DNA of 64,000 bases from Pseudomonas lalucatii (GCF_018398425.1 NZ_JADPMV010000001.1:1984001-2048000); one strand, 5' to 3'; shown: positions 34,308 to 42,925, numbered from the stretch's first letter. Notes: generated by a model not told the origin, from the letters alone. Numbers and translations: made by a program.

Positions 34308-35042
34308 ATGTCCCGCCTGCTTTTGCTGTGCCTCCTGCTTGTCCTGCCCTTCGCCCTTCCCGCCCACGCCGAAGCCCCGCAATCCTTCGCCGCCGCCAAG
34401 AAGATCGCCTGGAAGCTCTACGCCCCGCGGCCGACCACCTTCTACTGCGGCTGCGCCTACCAGGGCAACCGGGTCGACCTGGCCAGCTGCGGCTATGTGC
34501 CGCGCAAGCAGCCGCGGCGCGCAGGGCGCCTGGAATGGGAGCATGTGGTGCCGGCCTGGGTGATCGGCCACCAGCGCCAGTGCTGGCAGCGCGGCGGGCG
34601 CAAGAACTGCAGCCGCAACGACCCGGTCTTCCGCGCCGCCGAGGCCGACCTGCACAACCTGGTGCCGAGCATCGGCGAGGTGAACGGCGACCGCTCCAAC
34701 TACGCCCTGGGCATGCTCGGCGCCGCGCCGGAGCAGTACGGCGCCTGCCCCATGCGCGTCGACTTCAAGGCCCGCACCGCCATGCCGCCGGAGCCGGCGC
34801 GCGGTGCCTCGGCGCGCATCTACCTGTACATGGCCGAGCAGTACCAGCTGCGCCTGTCGCGCCAGGACCGGCGTACCTACGAGGCCTGGCACCGGCAGTA
34901 CCCGGTCAGCGCGTGGGAGCGCTGGCGCAACCAGCAGGTCGGCTGCGTCATGGGCCATGGCAACCCCTACGTCGGCCCCATCGAGCGGCAGCGCTGCACG
35001 CCGCTGCGGCGTGCCGGCGACACCCCCCGAAACAGCGGTTGA
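34308..35042 (+). CDS. endA: Endonuclease I (EndA), secreted
   Basis: Secreted nuclease of 244 residues with a signal peptide (LLLLCLLLVLPFALPAHA). It has the Endonuclease_1 core: YCGCAY, LEWEHVVPAWVIG with the beta-beta-alpha-metal histidine, then DLHNLVPSIGEVNGDRSNYALG. It degrades DNA in the periplasm or medium. The C-terminal RIYLYMAEQYQLRLSRQDRRTYEAW is also family-typical. Confidence 0.92.
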   Translation: MSRLLLLCLLLVLPFALPAHAEAPQSFAAAKKIAWKLYAPRPTTFYCGCAYQGNRVDLASCGYVPRKQPRRAGRLEWEHVVPAWVIGHQRQCWQRGGRKNCSRNDPVFRAAEADLHNLVPSIGEVNGDRSNYALGMLGAAPEQYGACPMRVDFKARTAMPPEPARGASARIYLYMAEQYQLRLSRQDRRTYEAWHRQYPVSAWERWRNQQVGCVMGHGNPYVGPIERQRCTPLRRAGDTPRNSG

Positions 35043-35149
35043 GTGCGGCGCGCGCCCCTGGCGGCTACCGTTCAGCGTCCGACGACTGGAATTGCCCGCG
35101 ACCGGCCGCGGCTGCCATGCTTGATCACCCGCCCGGCTGGAACCCATCG

Positions 35150-35872
35150 ATGCGCTACCTGCTGTGCTGCCTGCTCCTCGCCCTCGGCACCGCGTCGCAG
35201 GCGGAGCCGTGGCGGGTGGTCGGCGACAAGCAGTTCGCCCCCTACAGCTATATCGCCGACGATGACGCGCCCCAGGGGCTGGACGTCGAGCTGGTCGAGG
35301 CCGTGCTACGGGCCGCGGGGGTGGACTACCAGCTGCGCCTGTACCCCTGGCTGCGGGTCAAGTCCCTGCTCGAGCGCGGCGAGGCCACCATGGCCTTCCA
35401 GTTCGCCGGCACCCCGGAGCGCCACGCCCAGTACCGGCTGGTCGGCCCCCTGCGCATCGGCACCACGGTGTTCATGGCCAGCGACAGGCTCGCGCTGGAG
35501 GATTGGCGGCAGCTGAGCGACCTGGCGCCCTACCGGATCGGCCAGGTCGAGGGTTATGCCTACGAGGCCGCCTTCGACCGCGCCGAACTGCGCCGCGACG
35601 CCATCGCGCAGACGCCCCGGCAGCTGGTGGCCATGCTGCTGGCCGGGCGCTTCGACCTGATCGTCGGCGACCGCACCCAGTTGCTGTACTTCGCCCGCGA
35701 ACAGGGTGCCGAGCAGCGGGTGCGGGTGCTGCCGCAACCGCTGACGCAGATGCCGCGCTACGTTGCCTTCGGCAAGAACGACGACGGCCGTGCCGAGCTG
35801 TTCGCCGCCGCCCTGGAACAGCTGCGCGCCAGCGGCGTGCTGGAGGCCATCCACCGGCACTGGCAGCAGTAG
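35150..35872 (+). CDS. Periplasmic amino-acid-binding-type protein (SBP family 3)
   Basis: Protein of 240 residues with a signal peptide (MRYLLCCLLLALGTASQA) and a type II binding fold (FAPYSYIADDDAPQGLDVELVEAVLRAAGV, FDLIVGDRTQLLYF). No ABC permease or ATPase genes are adjacent, so it is an orphan binding protein; such proteins often act in chemoreception or signalling. The ATG at 35150 gives a clean signal peptide; an in-frame ATG at 35117 is possible. Confidence 0.82.
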   Translation: MRYLLCCLLLALGTASQAEPWRVVGDKQFAPYSYIADDDAPQGLDVELVEAVLRAAGVDYQLRLYPWLRVKSLLERGEATMAFQFAGTPERHAQYRLVGPLRIGTTVFMASDRLALEDWRQLSDLAPYRIGQVEGYAYEAAFDRAELRRDAIAQTPRQLVAMLLAGRFDLIVGDRTQLLYFAREQGAEQRVRVLPQPLTQMPRYVAFGKNDDGRAELFAAALEQLRASGVLEAIHRHWQQ

Positions 35873-35884
35873 CGGCCGGCGGCC

Positions 35885-36424
35885 CTAGGCGCCTGCCAGC
35901 ATGCTGTCCAGCCAGCCCCCCACCTGCGCCAGGGCCTGGCGCTCGCGGGCCGGCCAGTCGCCGTGCAGCTCGACGAAGGCCTGGCCGTGGCCCTGCAACC
36001 AGTCGCGACAGGCCCGGTGGAAGCGCAGGCGCTCGTCCAGCTGCGGCTGGCAGCGCTGGCCGTCGTCGACCCAGGGCATGCCGCGCGGGTCGAGCAGCAG
36101 GTGCAGGTCGTAGCGCCGCGCCAGCAGCGCCTGCTCGATCCAGGCCGGACAGTCACCGAACAGCGTCCGGCTCCACAGCAGGTTGCTCAGCAGGTGGGTG
36201 TCGAGGATCAGCAGCGGCGGCGCGCTGGCGCGGGCGCGGTCTTCCCAGGCCAGCTGGCCGCGGGCGATCGCCGGGATATCCCCATAGCAGGTGTCGCGAC
36301 CCTGCTGCTCGATGAAGTGGCGCACGTACTCGCCGACCACCAGGCCGCCGAAGCGCGCCTGCAGGGCCTGGGCCAGGCGGCTCTTGCCGCTCGACTCCGG
36401 GCCGGTCAGCACCAGCACCCTCAT
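35885..36424 (-). CDS. NadR-like P-loop kinase
   Basis: ATPase/kinase of 179 residues with a Walker A GPESSGKS at the N-terminus, then VGEYVRHFIEQQG and a DTHLLSNLLWSRTLFG segment. This resembles the ribosylnicotinamide-kinase domain of NadR without its adenylyltransferase or HTH parts. Its start overlaps the stop of the PnuC gene (ATGA at 36421-36424), so the pair likely imports nicotinamide riboside and traps it by phosphorylation. Confidence 0.82.
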   Translation of the reverse strand: MRVLVLTGPESSGKSRLAQALQARFGGLVVGEYVRHFIEQQGRDTCYGDIPAIARGQLAWEDRARASAPPLLILDTHLLSNLLWSRTLFGDCPAWIEQALLARRYDLHLLLDPRGMPWVDDGQRCQPQLDERLRFHRACRDWLQGHGQAFVELHGDWPARERQALAQVGGWLDSMLAGA

Positions 36425-36993
36425 GCCCGGGCCAGGGCCAGGGCCGGGGCACGGCGCCAGCTCTGCCAGCCGTACAGCGCCAGCAGGCAAAACAGCCCAT
36501 AGAGAACGGCGGTGGGGTACAACTCCTTGTGCACGAACAGGCCGACGAACACCACGTCCAGGGCCAGCCACAGCGGCCAGCACTCCAGGCGCTTCTGCGC
36601 CATCCACACCTGGGCCACCAGGCTGAAGCCGGTCAAGGCGGCATCCAGCCAGGGCGCCGCGGCATCGGTGTAGGTGGCCATCACATAGCCCAGGCCGAGG
36701 CTACCGGCGGCGCCGATGGCCAGGCTCAGGGCCAACCCGCCGGCGCTCAGGCGACTGACCTCGCGGCCCTGATGCTGCTCGCCGCCGCGCCGCCACTGCC
36801 ACCAGCCGTAGAGCTGCAAGCCGGCGTACACCCCCTGCAAAAGCATGTCCGAATACAGCTTCACCTCGAAGAAGATCCAGCTGTACATCAACACCATGAC
36901 CAGGCCGACCGGCCAGCACCAGATGTTCTGTCGAACCGTCAGCCAGACGGCAATCACGCCGAGCGTGGCGGCGCAGAGTTCAAAGGGCGACAT
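36421..36993 (-). CDS. pnuC: PnuC-type nicotinamide riboside transporter
   Basis: Membrane protein of 190 residues with about seven helices. Family features: WCWPVGLVMVLMYSWIFFEVKLYSDMLLQGVYAGLQLYGWWQW near the N-terminus and WLALDVVFVGLFVHKELYPTAVLYGLFCLLALYGWQSWRR near the end. Transport of the NAD precursor is energised by the downstream kinase. No riboswitch is recognised upstream in the short divergent spacer. Confidence 0.9.
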   Translation of the reverse strand: MSPFELCAATLGVIAVWLTVRQNIWCWPVGLVMVLMYSWIFFEVKLYSDMLLQGVYAGLQLYGWWQWRRGGEQHQGREVSRLSAGGLALSLAIGAAGSLGLGYVMATYTDAAAPWLDAALTGFSLVAQVWMAQKRLECWPLWLALDVVFVGLFVHKELYPTAVLYGLFCLLALYGWQSWRRAPALALARA

Positions 36994-37181
36994 GGCGAAC
37001 CTCAGCAGAGCGCGCCGGGCCTGGCGCGGAAAAGGGCCGGGGATTGTACCCAATCCACGAACCCGTCCGCTGACCGGCGGCCGGATTGCCGTGCCCGGAC
37101 ATTTGCCCCTGCATTCTGGCACGATCCCCCTTTGCCTCTGTCTCTGCCAATCCCTACTGTGATTCGCACGTTCCGCAGGCC

Positions 37182-38069
37182 ATGATAAAAACCATGAAAC
37201 CCAGCTCCGCGGCCGCGCGTTTGCCGGCCAATGCGCAGTGGCTGCACTGCAGCAGCCAGGGCGTGCCCGCCCACTTCTACCACGCCAACGGCTTCCCGCT
37301 GCGGGTCTACGAGCCCCTGCTCGGTCGCCTGAGCGGCAGCCTGGCGCTCAGCGGCCTGGCCTGCCGCGCGACCTGGCCGGACATCGGCCCGCCGCCGCGG
37401 CGGCGCGACTGGCAGCTGTATGCCGATGACCTGATCGCCTTCATCGAACAGGAGTACCGGGAGCCGATCGTCGGCATCGGCCATTCCCTGGGCGCCACCT
37501 GCACCATCCTCGCCGCCGCCAAGCGCCCGGAGCTGTTCAAGGCCCTGGTGCTGATCGAGCCGGCCATGGTTTCCCCCACGCTGGCGCGGCTGGTGCGCTG
37601 GCTGCCCAAGGCCCTGATGAACCGCACCGACCCGGCCCGCAGCACCCTGCGCAAGGCCGACCGCTGGCCCAGCCGCGAGGCCTTCCTGCAGCAGTGCCGG
37701 AACGCCCGCGGCTACCAGCGCTTCGGTCCGGAAACCCTGCAGGCGCTGGCCCAGCACGCCGTGGTGGAAGACGCCGACGGCCAGCTGCAACTGGCCTTCC
37801 CCAAGCACTGGGAGGCGCACAACTACACCCAGCCGCCGAACGTGATGGCGCAGCTGCAGCGCCTGCCGATGCCCTGCGTGGCGATCCGCGGCAAGCCCTC
37901 GGTGTTCTTCACCGAACAGCTGTGGCAGGAGTGGCAACGGCGCTGCCCGCAGACCCGGTTCCTGGAGGACCTGGAGCACGGCCACCTGCTGCCGCTGGAA
38001 AACCCCGCCGGCTGTCAGCTGCTGATCGAACAGGGCCTGCGCGCTATCGGCGCCCTGCCCCAGCGCTGA
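37182..38069 (+). CDS. Alpha/beta-fold hydrolase
   Basis: Hydrolase of 295 residues with the nucleophile Ser in GIGHSLGA, a plausible acid in the cap-to-C-terminal segment and the His in EHGHLLPLE. The substrate cannot be told; the nearest feel is of lipase/esterase-like proteins. The first ATG (37182) is used; another at 37194 is equally possible. It converges on the cytochrome c4 gene. Confidence 0.8.
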   Translation: MIKTMKPSSAAARLPANAQWLHCSSQGVPAHFYHANGFPLRVYEPLLGRLSGSLALSGLACRATWPDIGPPPRRRDWQLYADDLIAFIEQEYREPIVGIGHSLGATCTILAAAKRPELFKALVLIEPAMVSPTLARLVRWLPKALMNRTDPARSTLRKADRWPSREAFLQQCRNARGYQRFGPETLQALAQHAVVEDADGQLQLAFPKHWEAHNYTQPPNVMAQLQRLPMPCVAIRGKPSVFFTEQLWQEWQRRCPQTRFLEDLEHGHLLPLENPAGCQLLIEQGLRAIGALPQR

Positions 38070-38703
38070 GTTCGGCCTGCGCCTGCAACTGCTGCAGGTA
38101 GGCGGCCAACGCGGCGATGCGCTGGTCGCTGAAGCCCTCGGCGATGGTCATCATCACCGAGCCGGCGCGGCTCGGGTCCTTGTCGCGGAAACGGGTCAGG
38201 GCACGGCGCAGGTACTCGGCCGGCTGGCCGGCCAGGCGCGGGGTATTGTCGCGGCCCTCGGCGTTCACCCCGTGGCAACCGGTGCAGAGCGTCTTGAAGG
38301 TCGCCTCGCCGGCCTGGCGCAGCGCCGGGTCGACTGCCTCCTCGTGCCCCTGCAACTGCTGCTGGCCGAAATAGATGGCCACGTTGACCCTGTCCTCCAG
38401 GCTCAGGTTCGGCGCCAGCTTGGACATCACATAGTCGCTGCGCTCGCCGCTGGCGAACTTCTCGAAGGCATTGAACAGGTACACCGGGTTCTGCTGCGCC
38501 AGGTTGGGGATGTGCGGGCGCCGGCTGTTGCCGTTCTCGCCGTGGCAATTGCCGCAGAAACGGATGCGCTCGTGGCCGGCCTCGTAGGCCTGCTGGCGCA
38601 GCAGCGGGTCGGCATTGAGCTGGGTGAAACGCTGCATCGCCTCGTTGCCGGCCTGGGCCAGGCCGGCGAGGCAAGAAAACAGTACAAGGGCGAGCGCTCG
38701 CAT
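38044..38703 (-). CDS. Diheme cytochrome c4-like protein
   Basis: Exported protein of 219 residues with a signal peptide (LALVLFSCLAGLAQA) and two class I heme sites, CGNCHGENGNS and CTGCHGVNAEG, in the duplicated c4 layout. It carries electrons to terminal oxidases or other acceptors in the periplasm. The ATG at 38703 gives the signal peptide directly. Its 3' end overlaps the convergent hydrolase end by 26 bases. Confidence 0.88.
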   Translation of the reverse strand: MRALALVLFSCLAGLAQAGNEAMQRFTQLNADPLLRQQAYEAGHERIRFCGNCHGENGNSRRPHIPNLAQQNPVYLFNAFEKFASGERSDYVMSKLAPNLSLEDRVNVAIYFGQQQLQGHEEAVDPALRQAGEATFKTLCTGCHGVNAEGRDNTPRLAGQPAEYLRRALTRFRDKDPSRAGSVMMTIAEGFSDQRIAALAAYLQQLQAQAELSAGAGRR

Positions 38704-38905
38704 GGCGGAAGTCCTTTTCTCGTTGATACCGGGCTGAAATGTCAGCGCGGGACTATAGGGTCCCGCGCCAGGGCAAACCCCGGCACAGATCAAGCAAAGT
38801 GCAGATTCCCAACGCCTGCGTGCCCGACCAGCCGCCGCGCCCTGCCTATGGCGCCGTGGCGGCATCCGCAGTATGTTCGGGACACGCACCGATCAAGGAC
38901 CGACC

Positions 38906-39721
38906 ATGGCCAGCAAGCCCAGCACCCCGCAGCAACAGAAGCTCCTCGCCGTGCTGATCGACGCCGACAACGCCTCGGCCGCCATGGTCGAGGGTCTGTT
39001 CGAGGAGATCGCCAAGTTCGGCGTCGCCAGCGTCAAGCGCATCTACGGCGACTGGACCCAGCCGAATCTCGGCAAGTGGAAGCAGGTGCTGCTCGACCAC
39101 AGCATCCAGCCGATCCAGCAGTTCGCCTACACCCGCGGCAAGAACGCCACCGACAGCGCGCTGATCATCGATGCCATGGACCTGCTCTACACCCGGCGTT
39201 TCGACGGCTTCTGCCTGGTCTCCAGCGACAGCGACTTCACCCGCCTGGCCGCCCGCCTGCGCGAGGAGGGCCTGACCGTCTACGGCTTCGGCGAGGAAAA
39301 AACCCCCGCGCCCTTCGTCTCGGCCTGCGACAAGTTCATCTACACCGAGATCCTCCGCGCCGACGCGGCCCAGGCCGCGGACGAACCGGCCGGCAATGGC
39401 GACAAAGGCAAAACTACCGCCGGCAGCGTACCCGCCGAACCGGCCAAATCCGCCGCCAAGAAGAAACCGCAGAAGGTGCCGGTGGACTTCATCGCCAAGA
39501 TCATCGACGACGTCAACGACGAGGACGGCTGGGTCGAGCTGGGCATGCTCGGGCAGAGCATCGGCAAGCTGCGCCCGGCCTTCGACGCCCGGCTGTATGG
39601 CTTCAAGAAGCTCAGCGACCTGATCAAGGGCCAGGCCAAGCGCTTCGAGCTGCAGGTGCGCGGGAGCAGTGCGACGGGGGGTGAGGCGTTGTATGTGCGG
39701 AATCGGAAGGCGGGGAGGTGA
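38906..39721 (+). CDS. NYN (PIN-like) domain plus OST-HTH/LOTUS protein
   Basis: Protein of 271 residues. The N-terminal NYN nuclease-like domain (LLAVLIDADNASAAMVEGLFEEI, DSALIIDAMDLLYTRRFDGFCLVSSDSDFTRLA) contains the acidic residues expected in PIN-fold RNases. A Lys/Ala/Pro linker leads to a C-terminal LOTUS/OST-HTH module (IAKIIDDVNDEDGWVELGMLGQSIGKL). It probably binds and cuts RNA. It ends directly at the left edge of the AT-rich island. Confidence 0.87.
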   Translation: MASKPSTPQQQKLLAVLIDADNASAAMVEGLFEEIAKFGVASVKRIYGDWTQPNLGKWKQVLLDHSIQPIQQFAYTRGKNATDSALIIDAMDLLYTRRFDGFCLVSSDSDFTRLAARLREEGLTVYGFGEEKTPAPFVSACDKFIYTEILRADAAQAADEPAGNGDKGKTTAGSVPAEPAKSAAKKKPQKVPVDFIAKIIDDVNDEDGWVELGMLGQSIGKLRPAFDARLYGFKKLSDLIKGQAKRFELQVRGSSATGGEALYVRNRKAGR

Positions 39722-39790
39722 ATGTATCAGGCCAGATATATATCTGCTTCTTCACAACCGAGCCAACAAACACCAACCCATGAGACCGAA

Positions 39791-40144
39791 ATGCTAATTG
39801 ACCTCGCAAATAATTTCTTGACTCTTCTATTCACTTGGCAAGGCGTAGCCATCACACTAACACTTATACTCAGAAGACCATTAAGCCAAGTAATAAATCG
39901 ATTCATATCCGGCGGCTCAGGAAAGGCTAGAATAGGCCCAATAGAAATTGAGCTAGGAAAGCTAGCAGAAGACGGACAGAATGCCATAAACAGACTAAAC
40001 GATATCAATCTTGTCATGGCCAAATCTAGAGCTCAAGAGCTAGAAATAACATTAAACACCTTCGGACATGCGCTTTCAAAATCTCAAAAAGAACAAATGC
40101 TGAGCCACATCACCCATCTAAAAGACCTAGCCAGCCAAAAGTAA
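39791..40144 (+). CDS. Small membrane-anchored hypothetical protein (AT-rich island)
   Basis: Protein of 117 residues: one N-terminal TM segment (FLTLLFTWQGVAITLTLIL), then a short basic/Gly segment and a long helical C-terminus (GQNAINRLNDINLVMAKSRAQELEITLNTFGHALSK). The DNA is markedly AT-rich against GC-rich surroundings, with AT-ending codons, indicating transfer. Only five bases separate it from the PcfJ-like gene, so they form one unit. Similar small TM-plus-coiled proteins are seen in mobile islands; function is unknown. Confidence 0.65.
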   Translation: MLIDLANNFLTLLFTWQGVAITLTLILRRPLSQVINRFISGGSGKARIGPIEIELGKLAEDGQNAINRLNDINLVMAKSRAQELEITLNTFGHALSKSQKEQMLSHITHLKDLASQK

Positions 40145-40149
40145 AAGCA

Positions 40150-41322
40150 ATGATTATCGACCTCGATCTAATTGAGACACACAGCAACGAATCGGTAATT
40201 ATTGACCTAACCAGATTCCAAGCAGAAAAATTAAAAATTCACCTAATTGACGATGCCATCTCTATATACTTCTGGAGTGGCGCCTCTTGGCAAGCCTACC
40301 TCGAAGACCCTGGCTTCCCGATTATAAACAACTACTATAAAGCCACCCCATCCCACCCCTTCTCAATATTCCAAAAACTGTCCACCAACACACAATATAT
40401 TGGAATATCCAATTTCTACCACCTACAAACGCTCATCCTACACTGCATCACAACCAACAAATTCGCACACCAATTATTCATTGATGCACCATGCCTTCTA
40501 TGGCTTATGCTTGAACACTACGGAGCCGATGAATCTATAACCCGCCTAGAAGCAAAGCGAGTAAAGATAATCGAAGAAATCCTCGGAGCCGGCAACAAGA
40601 AACAAGTCAAGATAATAAGAAAAATAAGACCATCATCAGGATACAGAGATGAAATACACACAATCAAACAAGCACTCTCTGACAAAAGAATTCTAGACGA
40701 GTTTACTCACTGGCGCTCCATTCCAGCACAAGCACTCGAAATCGCAAAGAGACACCCAATACTTCTAGGCACGAAGATATTAAAAACATTAGAAACAGAA
40801 CATAATGAACACATACTGAAGCACTCAAAATCAATATCAAACTCAGTTCACACTTTCATAGAATGCATCAGAATCGGCAAGTCCATTGGCTTCAAAAGCC
40901 CGGAATCAATACTTGGAAGAGTCGCAAGCGTAGATAGACTGTCAAAAATACACGACCGTTGGACACAGATCCTAAACAGGCAAAGTAAATATCTCGACGA
41001 GGACGAAGCCCTGCCTCCCTGCCCGCTAAATGAAACCAGCACCATAGTTCAAATAGCCACAATCAACGAATTGATTAGAGAAGGAAAAACTATGGAACAC
41101 TGCGTTGGCTCATACACTCAAAGAGCACTCAGCAGAACATGCTTTATTTTTAAAGTCACCCATCCAGAACGGGCAACCCTTGAGATAACCGAACGGAATA
41201 GCAAGTTCAGAATATCTCAAATAAAAGGTTACATGAACGCCGAAGTAAGCGACAACACCATCCACCACATTAAAGAGTGGTTAGATAAAGAAAATGCATA
41301 TTACTCATCAGAACCACGATAA
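40150..41322 (+). CDS. PcfJ-like domain protein (AT-rich island)
   Basis: Protein of 390 residues with the PcfJ-type C-terminal signature: TINELIREGKTMEHCVGSY around residue 317, then CFIFKVTHPERATLEI. PcfJ-like proteins were named from conjugative plasmid genes and occur on mobile elements and near defence systems; biochemical role is not established. The N-terminal 250 residues show no domain I recognise. Base composition is like the preceding gene and unlike the genome, supporting acquisition of both together. Confidence 0.75.
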   Translation: MIIDLDLIETHSNESVIIDLTRFQAEKLKIHLIDDAISIYFWSGASWQAYLEDPGFPIINNYYKATPSHPFSIFQKLSTNTQYIGISNFYHLQTLILHCITTNKFAHQLFIDAPCLLWLMLEHYGADESITRLEAKRVKIIEEILGAGNKKQVKIIRKIRPSSGYRDEIHTIKQALSDKRILDEFTHWRSIPAQALEIAKRHPILLGTKILKTLETEHNEHILKHSKSISNSVHTFIECIRIGKSIGFKSPESILGRVASVDRLSKIHDRWTQILNRQSKYLDEDEALPPCPLNETSTIVQIATINELIREGKTMEHCVGSYTQRALSRTCFIFKVTHPERATLEITERNSKFRISQIKGYMNAEVSDNTIHHIKEWLDKENAYYSSEPR

Positions 41323-41339
41323 CCCAATAAAGTGGCCAA

Positions 41340-41430
41340 CCCCGTAGGGTGGGTTGAGCGCAGCTAGCAACCTGGATATCCGTAGGGTAGACAACGCGAA
41401 GCTTGTCCGCCTTCGATCTCACGAAACTTG
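41340..41430. repeat. Extragenic hairpin repeats at the island's right edge
   Basis: CGTAGGGTGGGTTGAGCGCAG followed by a second CGTAGGGTAGACAACGCGAAGCTTGTC unit with GACAA...TTGTC arms. These are of the same style as 4402-4478. They mark the return from the AT-rich island to ordinary sequence. Confidence 0.5.
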
Positions 41431-41467
41431 CATCGATCCGCCACAATGCTTTTCGCCCTTACGGCGA

Positions 41468-41504
41468 GTTACTTTCTCTTTGCTCGCGCGAAAGAGAAAG
41501 TAAC
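41468..41504. repeat. Perfect 14-bp inverted repeat
   Basis: GTTACTTTCTCTTT (41468-41481) and its exact complement (41491-41504) flank a nine-base loop. It lies just past the stop of the minus-strand membrane gene that ends at 41523, so it could end that transcript, though it is also a common extragenic element in pseudomonads. Confidence 0.6.
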
Positions 41505-41522
41505 CAAAGAGAAAACGCGCCC

Positions 41523-41954
41523 CTAGGCCAGCGCTCCCCACATTTGCACCACGCCCAGCAGATGCACCAGCCCATAGACCAGGCAGATCGCCGAGCTGAC
41601 CACGATAAAGCGAACGCTGTGCCCTGTGCCGGCCAAGGCGAACGGTCCCAACAGACCACGCAGCAGATAGACCAAGGTAATCGCGCACAATGCAGGGCGC
41701 AGCAGAGGCAAGGGCTCGATCACCCCTGCACCGGACAGCGCGTACGCCGCCCATGTGGCGAGTATCAGGGCAATTCCCGCCGTGACCACCGCAGGAAACC
41801 AGCGCCCGGCCTGGGCCGCCTGCACAAAGCGCTCGCCAGCGCCAAACAAGCGATACCAAGCAGGGCCGACCATGATCACCCCTAGATGCATCAGCGCCGC
41901 CAGCAGGCTGAGCCCGGCGCCGATCACCAGCGCGATGTTGTATTCGTTTGTCAT
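41523..41954 (-). CDS. Four-helix integral membrane protein of unknown function
   Basis: Protein of 143 residues with four hydrophobic helices (ALVIGAGLSLLAALMHLGVIMVG, FPAVVTAGIALILATWAAYAL, PLLRPALCAITLVYLLRGLLG, FIVVSSAICLVYGLVHLLGVV). No family is recognised with confidence. It stands alone between repeat-rich regions. Confidence 0.7.
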   Translation of the reverse strand: MTNEYNIALVIGAGLSLLAALMHLGVIMVGPAWYRLFGAGERFVQAAQAGRWFPAVVTAGIALILATWAAYALSGAGVIEPLPLLRPALCAITLVYLLRGLLGPFALAGTGHSVRFIVVSSAICLVYGLVHLLGVVQMWGALA

Positions 41955-42045
41955 TCCACCGCTCCTTGATGCGACTCCACCTTCGGTGAATCCAATGATT
42001 CACGCGCGGCAGCATAGCAAGTAGTCCATATACTGATCGCTGATC

Positions 42046-42140
42046 GTGCCCATGCTCTGCGTGGGCACGCAGCCACAGACGCTCCGCGTCTGCGGGACAC
42101 AGAGCGCCCCCATAGGGGTTCCCACGCGGAGCGCGGGAAC
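42046..42140. repeat. Triple-hairpin extragenic repeat
   Basis: Three consecutive inverted repeats: GTGCCCATGC...GCGTGGGCAC (42046-42068), CAGACGCTCCGCGTCTG (42076-42092) and GTTCCCACGC...GCGGGAAC (42118-42140). The arrangement is typical of dispersed Pseudomonas extragenic elements. Confidence 0.6.
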
Positions 42141-42284
42141 CATCAAGGCCATCAAGCAAACCGCCCCCACAGCCTGAACCGGCAGACCTGTCGGTTGCAG
42201 ATGGGCGCGCGGCGACACGACAAAATCAAACTTGCCCATCCCCACGCACCGGGCTAGAGTCTCGCTCGTCACGGTCAATCCCGT

Positions 42285-42500
42285 GGCCGGGCGTGAGAAC
42301 CCGAGTATTGTCTGAGGCGCGACAGCGCCATAGCCGTAAACAGCAGGCGCTTTTTTTGTGCCCGCTGTTTTCGCGCAGTTATGGCGGGCCGTGCAAGGCA
42401 GGCTTCGGCCTGGCCGGTTCCCTCGGACGCCGGTTTCTCACCCTTGTACGGTCCGCCACCCATACTGGTGAGAAGGTAGGGCGGCGGCTCCTTAAACAGT
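42285..42500 (+). ncRNA. Putative structured leader RNA (C4-antisense-like)
   Basis: A GTGAGAAC box (42293-42300) recurs as GGTGAGAA (42467-42474), and its complement TTCTCACC lies between them (42435-42442), so two alternative pairings compete. GC-rich stems and a run of seven T at 42353-42359 are also present. The logic recalls phage C4 antisense RNAs, where short complementary boxes control a downstream gene; here the gene would be the small upstream ORF at 42519. The family assignment is tentative. Confidence 0.35.
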
Positions 42501-42518
42501 TCGAGGAGCATAAGGAAA

Positions 42519-42596
42519 ATGCACTATCCCCCTTTTACGCACGCGATACCCCACGCCGTTTCGCTCACCTCTACCCTGGAGGTGCGCCATGCCTGA
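42519..42596 (+). CDS. Short upstream ORF (25 codons) before the small unknown protein
   Basis: ATG at 42519 follows AGGA; it encodes MHYPPFTHAIPHAVSLTSTL plus five residues and stops at TGA 42594-42596, eight bases into the next gene (start 42589). The overlap and the internal GGAGG for the next gene suggest translational coupling, making this a leader peptide. Too short for domain detection. Confidence 0.45.
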   Translation: MHYPPFTHAIPHAVSLTSTLEVRHA

Positions 42597-42843
42597 ACCG
42601 CACTCCCCCTCGCCCAACCCGGGCACCTTACGCAGCCCCATGCCCGCTGCACTCTGTGATTTAGCGTCGCTGCGCATGGGCGCGGTACAGGCCTTGATCA
42701 AGGTGTTGATCGACGAGTCTGAAGTCCACAGCTCGCCCCGTGTTCCGCGCCACACCCTGTCTGCTGCCAATGCGCTGTTGACGGAGGCCGACAAGCTGTA
42801 CCGCGAGGCCTTCGCCCGGCTGGACGCTGGGGAGCGGAGCTAA
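42589..42843 (+). CDS. Small hypothetical protein (DUF3077/DUF6124-like)
   Basis: Protein of 84 residues with a Pro/Ser-rich start and two predicted helices (LASLRMGAVQALIKVLIDE, AANALLTEADKLYREAFARL). GGAGG is seven bases before the ATG. Small proteins of this look, preceded by structured leaders, are frequent in Pseudomonas, sometimes in several copies; function is unknown. It is followed by a strong terminator. Confidence 0.6.
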   Translation: MPEPHSPSPNPGTLRSPMPAALCDLASLRMGAVQALIKVLIDESEVHSSPRVPRHTLSAANALLTEADKLYREAFARLDAGERS

Positions 42844-42875
42844 GCAAGCGGCCGCCCCAGCGGGGCTCACAAAAC

Positions 42876-42905
42876 TAAAAGGCCAGTCTCACGACTGGCC
42901 TTTTT
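42876..42905 (+). terminator. Rho-independent terminator
   Basis: AAAAGGCCAGTC - TCAC - GACTGGCC followed by TTTTT. It ends the small-protein transcript and, read from the other side, could also stop the minus-strand bauC transcript that ends at 42926. Confidence 0.85.
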
Positions 42906-42925
42906 CGTTACCGCCCTAGCAAGGC

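Noticed and set aside
41468..41504. Inverted repeat considered as a transposon end
   Set aside because: The two arms form one hairpin without partner copy across the AT-rich island; no transposase or target duplication found.
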